Of a DNA stretch of 64,000 bases, positions 11,058 through 22,594 are shown one piece after another. Every line of letters begins with the position of its first letter. Position 1 is the stretch's first letter. The translations under genes were made by a program, and so were the position numbers. Source of the stretch: Acanthamoeba sp. SK_2022b (lineage: Eukaryota > Discosea > Longamoebia > Acanthamoebidae); assembly GCA_027943245.1 (NCBI GenBank), contig JANDJZ010000144.1, positions 47,355 through 111,354 of the forward strand, in the 5' to 3' direction. Under the pieces are notes generated by a model that saw only the letters and a program-made list of their open reading frames with translations, had not been told where the DNA came from and did not search any database.

Positions 11058-12847
11058 TTACTTGTCCTTCTTCGTGTCGGCAGGGTTGCGCGCGCCGAAC
11101 GAGGCAACCTTAGCTTCCTTGGCCTGGGCAAGAGCCTTGAGCCGCGCGATCTCGTCCACGAACGCCTCCTCGAGCGCCACCACCGGTGCCCCGCTCTTGG
11201 CCGCCCTCGTCACCAGCTGGCCCACGTCGGACTGCACCGAGAGAATGACCTGGTCGCAGTAGCTGATCAGCGCCACGCCCACCCCACCATCTCCCGACTG
11301 TGGCACGAAGCCCTACACGCCGGCCACCATCACCGCAACCATGGCAACAACGTGGACACGGTGCATAGTGAGCCAAGAGCCAGAAACGGAGAGAGAGAGA
11401 GAAATGGGAACGAACGGTGTAGGAGGTGATCTTCTGGCCGGCCATGACGAGGGGCACCTTGGGCCCAGGCACGTTGGTCATCACGCAGTGACACTTGGCG
11501 AGCCACCTGTCGCGACGGATGCTCATCACTCCAATGCTCGCGACGCATTGTTGCTGGCGTGTGTCGTGTTTGTGGGGTGAGGGCGTACTGGTTGAAGCGG
11601 CGGAGCACCATGGGATTGTTCAGCAGGCCAGGAATGGCGCCCAGCATCTGAATATGACAAAAAAACGTAAGAGTTTATTTTAATAAATTATTTTAAATAA
11701 ATAACTAAAACTAAAAATTAATTGATCAAAAAAAAAGGGGCCTACCCTGGTGTTGACGTATCGGATGGGGGCAACGGGGATGGTCTTGAGCCTGTTCATG
11801 CGGTCGTGCACGACCTGCAGCCGCTTCAGCGGGTCTTCCTCGGACACGGGGAAGTAGAGCCACACCGTGCACACCTTGTTGCCCATCTCCCAGTCATCGA
11901 GACTGCGCATGCTCACTGTGCCACACAGCACACACAGCACACACAGCACACACAGCACACGCACATGAGCACGAGGGAGTGAGTGCGTGGCGCGATGTGT
12001 GGACACAAGAGAGGTGTATGGCTAGCTACCAGGGATGGCGGTGAGAATATCCTTCTCGAGCAACTGGTCGGTCTCGAGCAAGTACGATCTGCAGCGCGGT
12101 GGCACGCACGTGAATGTGCAGGAATGCATGGTATGCTAGCACATGGGCCGGGGCTACGGTCGCGTACCGGAAGGCAGCGGTAAGGGCGGACACGAGCACG
12201 TCGTTGACCGTCACGCCAAACGCGTTCTTGATCAGCTTCACATCATTCAGGTCCACGTTGGACCACGTCACTATCCGAGAAATTGAAGCATCAATAAATT
12301 ATAAATTAATAACAAAAGAAGAATATTGAAATACAAAGTCGTCATAACCACAGCATGCCACGCGCACGTTACCGGCTTTCTTAGTGGTGAGCTTGCCCTT
12401 CATCGATTTCTTGCAGTGTAGAGCCACGCCGATCATCTGGGCGTAGACGTAGATCGCGCCCATGAGCAGCATCACCAGCTTGATCATCGTCCGCACCAGC
12501 GCCTCCACCACCGATCTCGCGCTCCTCTTCCTGTGCCCGGTGGCTGTGTGGCGCGTGTCGACAAATAATTGTCAGGCCCTACCACTGGTGGCGATGATCG
12601 CTGCTGAGGGCGGGCCCCTACGTACGCCCGTCTGCTTTCCGCCGGGCCTCGAGCTCGCGGAGCTGCTTCTCGGCCTGGCCGTACTGCATCTGCTGCAGGT
12701 CGGTCCCCTCGCTCGACGCCATGGTGAGCAGCGCCCGAATGCTGCCCTGCCCGTCGGCGATGCAGTGCTGAGGGTGCGTGTGCGTGTGCAAGTGTGAGCG
12801 ATCCGTTGGCGATTTGCGAATGTGGCGCGCCACGTCAGCAGCATGGC

Positions 12848-12909
<62 letters not shown>

Positions 12910-13646
12910 ACGTGGGTCTTGACGAAAAGCACTGAGGATCCATCAGCGAAGCCCCTGATGTCATACGCCATCCACAGCGGCTTCGAGCGGTCGAGCGGCT
13001 GGCTCAGCAGATCGCCCAGCACCTGCTTGAGCCGCGCCTCGTCACCTTCAGCGGGCGTGAGCATCTCCTCGTCGCCGACGCTCGCCTGCTGTCCATCGGC
13101 ATGCTGTCGACGCAAATTCATGCCTCAGCCAAAGGCCACGGGGCGCGCGTGTGGGTGGGTGGCCCACTGGGCAAGTGGCTCGTACGAGCGACAGGGCGAC
13201 GATGTGGTCGGCGACGTCCATTGCGGGCACGTCCTCCCAGTAACCGAACCCGCCGTAAAGGGATCGAACCTGCACCGCGCGAACGTGCCCAAGCACACGA
13301 CCGATGAGGATGGCCAAGGCTTGGTGGAGGGGAAAGAACTGGAGTAGAGGAGAGGTTATTGACAGTACGCGCTGCTTGAAGCGGGGGAAGGTATCGACGA
13401 GCCGCTGGAACATGGCGCGCACGTCGTCGGCGTTGGGCGGCGTGGCGAAGCGCCAGCAGCCGGCAATGGCCATCAGGTGCTCCGGCTGCTCGGCCAGCAG
13501 GAACACATTGTCTAGTCCTGTTCCAAAGGACATTCCACTCATAAATCAAATCGCAACTTGATAATCAACCAGCACAACTTCCCGGATAACAAACCTGAGA
13601 TGCGCCGGCTGAAGATGTTACGGACGGAGTCGAATACGTTGTGCAT
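11058..13646 (-). CDS. WS/DGAT-type acyltransferase, tandem copy 1
   Basis: Wax ester synthase/acyl-CoA:diacylglycerol acyltransferase family, which esterifies fatty alcohols or diacylglycerol with acyl-CoA to make storage lipid. About twelve exons read from 13646 down: MHNVFDSVRN, then GLDNVFLLAEQPEHLM, YGGFGYWEDVP, KPLWMAYDIRGF, HHCIADGQGS, a hydrophobic stretch VMLLMGAIYVY, NDVLVSALTAAFR, VWLYFPVSEEDP, HCVMTNVPGPKVPL and GFVPQSGDGGVGVALISYC. The active-site HHxxxDG is intact but split His|His by the intron 12768-12911. The C-terminal tail (KVASFGARNPADTKKDK) differs from copies 2 and 3. One residue is missing relative to copy 2 (SNVDL against SKPVDL). It ends tail to tail with the aminotransferase gene; 10773-11057 holds nothing I can name. 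Confidence 0.88.
12849..12907. repeat. (TG)n microsatellite in the His|His intron of acyltransferase copy 1
   Basis: On + it reads TG, so CA in the sense of the gene. It lies just inside the donor of the intron that splits the HHxxxDG motif. Confidence 0.95.
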
Positions 13647-13839
13647 GGATGGTGAGGTACAGAGCACTTTGCCACCACTGGCTAGTGCCCAAGATACGGT
13701 CAGTTCGGAGGTTTATCCTATAAAAAGATCCTGTAGATCTCACTCCCGGACCAACCGTATCTTTTCCCCCTTTTTTGCGTAAAAATGGGACGGGGAACGT
13801 GTTCGATCTCCAACTGATGACAACAACGACGCGGTTTCG

Positions 13840-14762
13840 TTACTTGTCCTTCTTGGTCTCGTCATGCCTGTGCGTGTCTTCGGGGACGGTACTGGTGTCG
13901 GCGGCGACAGCGTCGGCGGCTTCCTTGGCCTGGGCAAGAGCCTTGAGCCGCGCGATCTCATCCACGAACGCCTCCTCGAGCGCCACCACCGGTGCACCAC
14001 TCTTAGGCGCCCTCGTCACCAGCTGGCCCACGTCGGACTGCACCGAGAGAATGACCTGGTCGCAGTAGCTGATCAGCGCCACGCCCACCCCGCCATCTCC
14101 CGACTGTGGCACGAAGCCCTACACGCCGGCCGCCATCACCGCAACCATGGCAACAACGTGGGCACGGCGCATAATGAGCCAAGTGGACACGGTGCATAGT
14201 GAGCCAAGAGCCAGAAACCGAGAGAGAGAGAGAGAGAGAGGGAGAATGGGAGCGAACGGTGTAGGAGGTGATCTTCTGGCCGGCCATGACGAGGGGCACC
14301 TTGGGCCCAGGCACGTTGGTCATCACGCAGTGACACTTGGCGAGCCACCTGTCGCGAGCATTGGAGTGATGAGCACGCATTGTTGCTGGCGTGTGTCGTG
14401 TTTGTGGGGCGAGGGCGTACTGGTTGAAGTGGCGGAGCACCATGGGATTGTTCAGCAGGCCAGGAATGGCGCCCAGCATCTGAATAAGACAAAAAAACGT
14501 AAGAGTTTATTTTAATCAATAATTTTTAAATAAATAACTAAAAATTAATTGATTAAGAAATAACTAAAAAATAATATAGAGGTTTACCCTGGTGTTGACG
14601 TATTGGATGGGGGCAACGGGGATGGTCTTGAGCCTGTTCATGCGGTCGTGCACGACCTGCAGCCGCTTCAGCGGGTCTTCCTCGGACACGGGGAAGTAGA
14701 GCCACACCGTGCACACCTTGTTGCCCATCTCCCAGTCATCGAGACTGCGCATGCTCACTGTG

Positions 14763-14813
<51 letters not shown>

Positions 14814-15685
14814 AGCACGAGGGAGTGAGTGCGTGGCGCGATGTGTGGACACAAGAGAGGTGTATGGCTAGCTACCAGGGATGGCGGTGAGGATATCCTT
14901 CTCGAGCAACTGGTCGGTCTCGAGCAAGTACGATCTGCAGCGCGGTGGCACGCACGTGAATATGCAGGAATGCATGGTATGTTTGCACATGGGCCGGGGC
15001 TACGGTCGCGTACCGAAAGGCAGCGGTAAGGGCGGACACGAGCACGTCGTTGACCGTCACGCCAAACGCGTTCTTGATCAGCTTCACATCATTCAGGTCC
15101 ACGGGCTTGGACCACGTCACTATCCGAGAAATTGAAGCATCAATAAATTATAAATAGATAACAAAAGAAGAATATTGAAATATAAAGTCGCCACAGCGTG
15201 CCACGCGCACGTTACCGGCTTTCTCAGTGGTGAGCTTGCCCTTCATCGATTTCTTGCAGTGTAGAGCCACGCCGATCAACTGGAAGTAGACGTAGATCGC
15301 GCCCATGAGCAGCATCACCAGCTTGATCATCGTCCGCACCAGCGCCTCCACCACCGACCTCGCGCTCCTCATCCTGTGACCGGTGGCTGTGTGGCGCGTG
15401 TCGACAAATAATTGTCAGGCCAGACCTCGGGTGGCGATGATCGCCGCTGAGGGGCCTACGTACGCCCGTCTGCTTTCCGCCGGGCCTCGAGCGCACGGAG
15501 CTGCTTCTCGGCCTGGCCGTACTGCATCTGCCGCAGGTCGGTCCCCTCGCTCGACGCCATGGTGAGCAGCGCCCGAATGCTGCCCTGCCCGTCGGCGATG
15601 CAGTGCTGAGTGTACGTGTGCGTGTGCAAGTGTGAGCGATCCGTTGGCGATTAGCGAATGTGGCTCGCCACGTCAGCAACATGGC

Positions 15686-15748
<63 letters not shown>

Positions 15749-16474
15749 TGGGTCTTGATGAAAAGCACGGAGGATCCATCAGCGAAGCCCCTGATGTCGT
15801 ACGCCATCCACAGCGGCTTCGAGCGGTCGAGCGGCTGGCTCAGCAGATCGCCCAGCACCTGCTTGAGCCGCGCCTCGTCACCTTCAGCGGGCGTGAGCTT
15901 CTCCTCGTCGCTGACGCTCGCCTGCTGTCCATCGGCATGCTGTCGACGCAAATTCATGCCTCAGCCAAAGGCCACGGGGCGCGTGTGTGGGTGGGTGGCC
16001 CACTGGGCAAGTGGCTCGTACGAGCGACAGGGCGACGATGTGGTCGGCGACGTCCATTGCGGGCACGTCCTCCCAGTAGCCGAACCCGCCGTAAAGGGAC
16101 CGAACCTGCACCGCGTGGACATGCACAAGCACACGGCCGATGAGGATGGCCAAGGCTTGGCGGAGGGGAAAGAAGTAGAGGGGAGGTTATTGGCAGTACG
16201 CGCTGCTTGAAGCGGGGGAAGGTGTCGACGAGCCGCTGGAACATGGCGCGCACGTCGTCGGCGTTGGGCGGCGTGGCGAAGCGCCAGCAGCCGGCAATGG
16301 CCATCAGGTGCTCCGGCTGCTCTGCCAGCAGGAACACATTGTCCAGTCCTGTTCCAAAGGACATATAACTCATAAATCAAATCGCAACTTGAATAATCAA
16401 CCAGCGCATATTCATAACAAACCTGAGATGCGCCGGCTGAAGACGTTACGGACGGAGTCGAATACGTGGTGCAT
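13840..16474 (-). CDS. WS/DGAT-type acyltransferase, tandem copy 2
   Basis: Nearly identical to copy 1 across exons and most introns: MHHVFDSVRN start at 16474, GLDNVFLLAEQ, YGGFGYWEDVP, HHCIADGQGS, NDVLVSALTAAFR, HCVMTNVPGPKVPL and GFVPQSGDGG. All twelve exons have open frames and the active-site motif is intact, so it looks functional. Its C-terminal tail (ADAVAADTSTVPEDTH) matches copy 3 rather than copy 1, which makes the gene a mosaic. The 193-bp gap before copy 1 (13647-13839) resembles the 218-bp gap behind it (16475-16692), so the duplicated unit included the upstream region. Confidence 0.88.
14764..14806. repeat. (CA)n microsatellite in acyltransferase copy 2
   Basis: Pure CA on +, TG in the sense of the gene, in the intron between ...LTAIP and VSMRSLDDW. 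The same intron of copy 1 (around 11922-11963) instead holds a 9-bp unit ACACACAGC repeated about four times. Confidence 0.9.
15686..15744. repeat. (TG)n microsatellite in the His|His intron of acyltransferase copy 2
   Basis: Same intron and same orientation as the tract at 12849-12907 in copy 1. Confidence 0.95.
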
Positions 16475-16692
16475 GGATGGTGAGGTGCAGAACACTTTGC
16501 AACCACTTGCTGTCTGTGCCTCTAAACACAAACAGTCCATTGGCTTGGAGGTTAATCAAAAAGATCCTGTAGGACAGTTGAAATCGTTGAATTTTCTCGC
16601 TCCCGGACCAACCGTATCTTTTCCCCATTTTTACGTAGGGACGGGGAACGTGTTCGATACCCAAGTGCGATGACAACTATGGCGCGGTTTCG

Positions 16693-18428
16693 TTACTTGT
16701 CCTTCTTGGTCTCATCATGCGTGTGCGTGTCTTCGGGGACGGTACTGGTGTCGGCGGCGGCGGCGACAGCGTCGGCGGCTTCCTTGGCCTGGGCAAGAGC
16801 CTTGAGCCGCTCGATCTCATCCACGAACGCCTCCTCGAGCGCCACCACCGGTGCCCCGCTCTTGGCCGCCCTCGTCACCAGCTGGCCGACGTCGGACTGC
16901 ACCGAGAGGATGACCTGGTCGCAGTAGCTGATCAGCGCCACGCCCACCCCGCCATCTCCCGACTGCGGCACGAAGCCCTACACCCACAACGCCCCACCAC
17001 AACTGTCAGCAACTCCGTGTGCGCATGCGCGTGTGTGAGCGTGCGTATGTGCGTGTGTGTTGTGTGTGTGGATTGGGAGGAGCGAGGCGTACGGTGTAGG
17101 AGATGATCTTCTGGCCGGCCATGACGAGGGGCACCTTGGGCCCGGGCACGTTAGTCATCAGGCAGTGGCACTTGCCCATCCACCACTTGAAGTGTTGGAG
17201 CACCAATGGGTTCGTCAGGAATCCAGGGATCGTGCCCAACAACTGCTCGTTCGTTCGTTGACCGGTTAGCCAATGCCACGTCATCCAACACGTGTGCCAG
17301 GCACGCCAGGAATGCGCGCGGAGAGAGGAGCGAGTGGAGAAGGGGGTTGGGGGGGGGCAGACCCGCATGTGGAAGTACTGGATGGAGGCGGCCGGGCGTG
17401 TCTTGAGCTGGTCCATGCGCTGGTTGACGACCCGCAGCCGCTTCAGCGGGTCCTCCTCGGACACGGGGAAGTAGAGCCACACCGTGCACACCTTGTTGCC
17501 CAACTCCCAGTCATCGAGACTGCGCAGGCTCACTGGGCCAAGTCACAGGTGTGTTAGTACGTACACTGTCCACAGTTAACGCTGCGCCATTGGCGCACGG
17601 CGACGTTCAGCTGGAGAGGAGAGAGGGAGAGTGAGGGAGAGTGAGAGCCTACCGGGGATGGCGGTGAGAACGTCGTCTTCGAGCAGCTGGTCGGTCTCGA
17701 ACAAATACGATCTGGCGATTTCGGTGGAGAGGAGGGCGGTCACAGCCCCGCCGCCGAACAAGCACTGCAGTGACCAGCGCGTACCGGAAGGCGGAGGTGA
17801 GGGCGGACACGAGGACGTCGTTGACCGTCACGCCAAACACGTTCTTGATGTACTTGACGTCATCCAGGCTCACGGGTTTTGACCACGTCACTGTCTCGCC
17901 AACAATTTTTGCGGCCAAATTGATATTAATTCAATATAAAGAAATCAATATTCATAAAATAAAATAAAATATTAGAATAAAGGCGTACCGGCTTTGTGTG
18001 TGGTGAGCCGGCTCCTGAACGAGCGCTTGCGGTGCAGGAGCACGCCGACGAATTCGAGATAGACGTACATGGCGCCCAGCAGCAGCAGGAATCGCAGCAC
18101 CAGCCTGCCGAACGCCGCCAGCTCGGCTTCCACCGTCCACTCCTTCGCTGCTTCAGTCGGGGTCAGTCACTCACGTACACGAGTGCGAGCATGTGCGCAT
18201 GGAAGTGTTGCCTTTGCGCTTCTCGGCCTTTTGATTCGCTTCGAGCTCGCGGAGCTGCTTCTCGGCCTGGCCGTACTGCATCTGCCGCAGGTCGGCTCCC
18301 TCGCCCGCCGCCATGGTGAGCACCGCCCGAATGCTGCCCTGCCCGTCTGCTATGCAGTGCTGCGTGTGCGTGTGTGTGCGTGTGCATTGTGTGTGTGCGT
18401 GTGTGGTGTGTGTGTGTGGTGTGTGTGT

Positions 18429-18476
<48 letters not shown>

Positions 18477-19352
18477 GTGAAGGAGGCGTGTGAGTAGTAA
18501 CGTGAGTCTCGGTGGGCAGCGATTGGAGAGCGGAGGGCGCTCTGTGTGCGCATACGTGAATCTTGATGAAGAGGATAGAGGAGCCGTCGGCGAAGCCCCT
18601 GATGTCGTACACCATCCACAGCGGCTTCGAGCGATCGAGCGGCTGGCTCAGCAGATCGCCCAGCACCTGCTTGAGCCGCGCCTCGTCCCTCTTCCCGTCC
18701 GTGCCCCGCTTCCCGCCCGCATGCTTTGCATAGCGATTGAATGGAATGTCAGGAATGCGTTCGTGTGTGCGCCAGCGTATGCGCTCGCGCCCCAGCGTGG
18801 GTACCAGCGGCAGGTCGACGATGTGATCCTCCACGGACAGGGATGGCACGTCCTCCCAGTAGCCGAACCCGCCGTACGTGACCCGCACCTGCGCATCTTT
18901 GGCCATGAGGCAAACGTGGCTGGCTGCTCGCACACGAAAGCTCGACGATACAGGACATGCGAGCAGGAGAGAAGAGGGAGGGGGGGAGAGTTCATACGCG
19001 CTGCTTGAAGCGGGGGAAGGTGTCGACGAGCCGCTGGAACGTGGCGCGCACGTCGTCGGCGTCGGGCGGTGTGGCGAAGCGCCAGCAGCCGGCGATGGCC
19101 ATCAGGTGCTCCGGCTGCTCTGCCAGCAGGAACAAGTTGTCCAGCCCTGTTCCAAAGCCCGCTCCCCAAGCCCTTGGGCGATGAGATTAAATCAAATCAA
19201 ACAAAATTTGATGAAATCTATTATTAAAGAATGAAGTATGGCGCCGGGTGGTCTGAGGCCGCACCAGCAAGCCGTCGACGCAGGACGGACCACACGCTCG
19301 CGTCATCCTCTGCCGGCACCACACGCAACGCCTCGGTGGCCGACGTCGCCAT
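16693..19352 (-). CDS. WS/DGAT-type acyltransferase, tandem copy 3
   Basis: A more diverged paralogue of copies 1 and 2. The start exon 19352-19265 (MATSATEALRVVPAED to RRRLA) is longer and unrelated to the MHNV/MHHV start. It joins in phase at GLDNLFLLAEQPEHLM. Then YGGFGYWEDVPSLSVEDHIV, KPLWMVYDIRGF, HHCIADGQGS, NDVLVSALTSAFR, VWLYFPVSEEDPLKRL, LLGTIPGFLTNPLVL, HCLMTNVPGPKVPL and GFVPQSGDGG. The catalytic HHxxxDG is intact. It lacks the intron that interrupts FNQ-WLAKCHC in copies 1 and 2: here HFKWWMGKCHC is continuous. It is the likely older neighbour from which the tail of copy 2 came. Confidence 0.85.
18423..18473. repeat. (TG)n microsatellite in the His|His intron of acyltransferase copy 3
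   Basis: Preceded by impure TGTG/GGTGTG sequence from 18364. CA in the sense of the gene, as in copies 1 and 2. Confidence 0.9.
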
Positions 19353-19574
19353 TCCAAGTCTGGTTACGGTCTAGAAATTGGCCCTTTTCGGCTTGGCCTT
19401 GGACCCCAGGCAGCCATTGGCTGGAGATGCCTCTGGGTGCTCCCTCTACCGAAAGGGAGAGATACGGGACAAGCCTCAGAGGACGCACGGCCAGGGTCAA
19501 GGTTGAAGTGGAAGAATATTGAAAACATGGGGAGAGGAGAAAGAATGAAGAGGAGCGAAGAATGAAGGCAGGGA

Positions 19575-20328
19575 TCACTGTCGCGTGGGGAAGTTCCACA
19601 CCCGGATGGCCTTGTCCCAACCGCCGGTCACCAGGCGGCCCGAGGACAGCAGCCCCATACAGACCACGTCCTGGTGCACAGCGTACACAGTGATCACGAC
19701 AACGATGACGGCCATCATCAGCGCCACTTTCTCAGCAAAGCGTATGTGTGTATTAGGCATGCGTGTGTTTACCTTGGCGTGAGCAGTGTCTATCGTGTGT
19801 ACAAGCGTTCCGCTGTTGACGTGCCAAATCTTGATTGATTGGTCCGCCGAACCTGCGCGTCGTCGTTGTCGTCGCGTTTAGTCAAAACAAAACACAAGTA
19901 AAGTGTGATGCGAGATGAGGAGGGGAGAGGTACCGGACGCGAGGAAGCCCTCGGGCAGGGGCTGCATGGTGCGAATGGTGGCGACGTGTCCCTCCAGTGT
20001 GCGCACGCACGACTCCTTTTCGACGTCCCACACGCGCATGGTCTTGTCTTGCGACGCGCTGACCAATCGCCCTTTTTTTGTTTTTAATGTAAATAAATAT
20101 TCAATTTAAAATCAATTTAAAAAGGTAAAAGAAAAGAGTCGTAGAGGGAGGTACCATCGAGAAGCACGGCCAAGGCCTCGACGGCCTTGATGTGCCCGCG
20201 CAGCTGGCGCACGCACTGGAGCTCGCCTCGGCTGGCCTCGCCCTCCCAGATGCGGATCACCAGATCGTCGCCCGCCGTTGCGATGCGACCGTCGGGCAGC
20301 ACGCTCAGCGCGCGCACCTTGCCCTGTG

Positions 20329-20403
<75 letters not shown>

Positions 20404-20885
20404 ATGCAGGCATCGCGAGCGAGAGGGTCAGCCGCCAGGCGCGAAAGGGGGGGAGGGAGAAAGAGGGAGAATGGGGGGAGGGGCGTGCCTGGTGGCGCGA
20501 GAGGGTCGCGAGGCAGGCGCCGGTGTCGGGATCCCACAGCTTGATGGTGGAGTCCCACGACGCCGACACCAGCACGCCGTCGGGGAGCACCGCCAGTCGG
20601 AACACCGCGTCCCGGTGGCCCTGGGAGCGTCGACAGAAATCCAAAAGCGCGCATTAGACTGAAGTGCGCGTGTGCGTGTGCGAGAGGGAGTGTCGGGTGG
20701 CACGTACGGTGAACGTGGCCTGAAGCTTGCCGTTCTTGACGGCCCACAGATGGACGGCGCCGTCAGTCGCGCCCGACGCCAGACACAAGACGCCCTTTCG
20801 CATGACCACTGATGTGTGTGTATGTTGTGCCCCCGGCGATGGTACAGTGAGCACAGTGAGCGTCACCAACGTGCACTTGCTGTTG

Positions 20886-20945
<60 letters not shown>

Positions 20946-22530
20946 TGGCTACACAGCACTGGCGAGGTGGGCACCTTGGAGAGCCCACACCGACTTGGAC
21001 TTTGTCTTTATCTTGGTGACCTTGCCCTTGGGCTTGGCCGGGTCCCACAAGAGAATGGCCGGCGAATCGGCTCCGCTGGCCACCATGCCTGCGGGGGGGG
21101 GGCGATCGATCGCACGTCAGCCGGGCCATCGAGCACACGCGAGTCGAGCGGGGGGGGGGGCACGCGCGTACCGCTGGGCATCGAGCAGATGATGTTGACC
21201 TCGTGCTTGTGCACATCGACCCGGACCGACGATGGCGTCGCGTCGCCAAACACCAGGCGCTTGAGGTTGGCCGGACTCGCCTGCCGTGTGGGAGTCTGCA
21301 CCGTGCGATCACATGCGTGGCGCCCCCCCCCCTGTCAATGCTTGGCCATTGCATGCATGCGTGCGTGCTTTGCATACCAATGTCAGCGTCTCGAGCACAT
21401 AGTCGGCAGAGTTGTCGAGCTTGGCGCCGGAGCTAATGGTGAGTGGCTCGAGGTCTAGCTCCACCTCCTCTTCCTCTCCCTCTTCCTCTTCTTCTTCCTC
21501 CTTCTCACCCACTCCCTCTTCCTCTCCCTCTTCCTCGCCCTCCTGTTGGGGGTCGTCCGTCGTCGGCGCGTCTCCGTCGCCCGCAGGCTTATGCGCTCCG
21601 CTCGAGCCCCCGTCCCTCTCCGCCTCGTCCCGGTCGACCGACACGCCGGCGCCCACCATCGGGCTCACCGAGCCCGTGGCGCCCAGCAGCAGGCCCTCGT
21701 CCCCGCCCCGCTCGGTTTCCGCCTCGGTCTCGATCTCTGTCTCTGTCTCGGTCTCGGTTTCGGCCTCGGTCTCGGCGTCCGTCTCGGTCATCTCGATGTC
21801 GTTTGCCTCCGGGCCTGCGCCGGCTTCGCTGCCGTCGCCCGCTCGCCGGTCGTCTTCGTCGATCGGGACGACGGTCGCCTGCTGCTGCTGTTGTTGCTGC
21901 TGCTCTCCCCCAAGCCCGGCGTGGTCGCCCTCCCCGTCGCTGTCATCCCCCTCCCCGTCGCTGTCCTCGTCGTCGCTGTTCTTGGACTTGTTGTCGACGC
22001 CCATCGCCCTGTCGCGCTCGGCGGCCGCGGCGCGCTCGCGCTCGCGCTCGATCTCGAGGTTGTGCAGGTAGACCTCGATCCACTTGCGCTCGTCGTCGCG
22101 GGCGCGGCGCTCCGTTCGCGCGCCCTCCTCCTCCTCTGCGGCGGCGGCGGCGACATCGCTGCGCCTCGTCCCCAGGCGCTCGGTCGCGCACCCGCCCGTG
22201 TCGCGCTCAAGGGTCACGTGGCGCTGCTTGAGGAACTGCTCCATGCACGTAGCGATCTCCCGCTTCTCGTAGGTCGTCCTGGCCGACGCGATCTCGTTGA
22301 TGCACTGTCGACACGTAACCAGCGGAGCCAACACCACGAGTCAGGCAAGGAGGGAGAGAGGGAGAGGGAGTGGCCTGCGACACGTGTCCAGGAATGCACG
22401 CAACGTGCGGTGCCATTGGCGGGAGAGGGGAGGGGCAAGCACCTCGGCAAACTTCTCGGGCTGCATGAACGACGGCAGCAGCTGCTTCAACGGGGCTGTC
22501 CTACGCGCAACCTTTTTCAGCCGCGCTCTG

Positions 22531-22594
<64 letters not shown>

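Noticed and set aside
16600..16665. Possible tRNA from a GTTCGAT-like B-box in the acyltransferase spacer
   Set aside because: Stem sequences on either side do not pair as a T-arm or acceptor stem; the block is part of the duplicated spacer.
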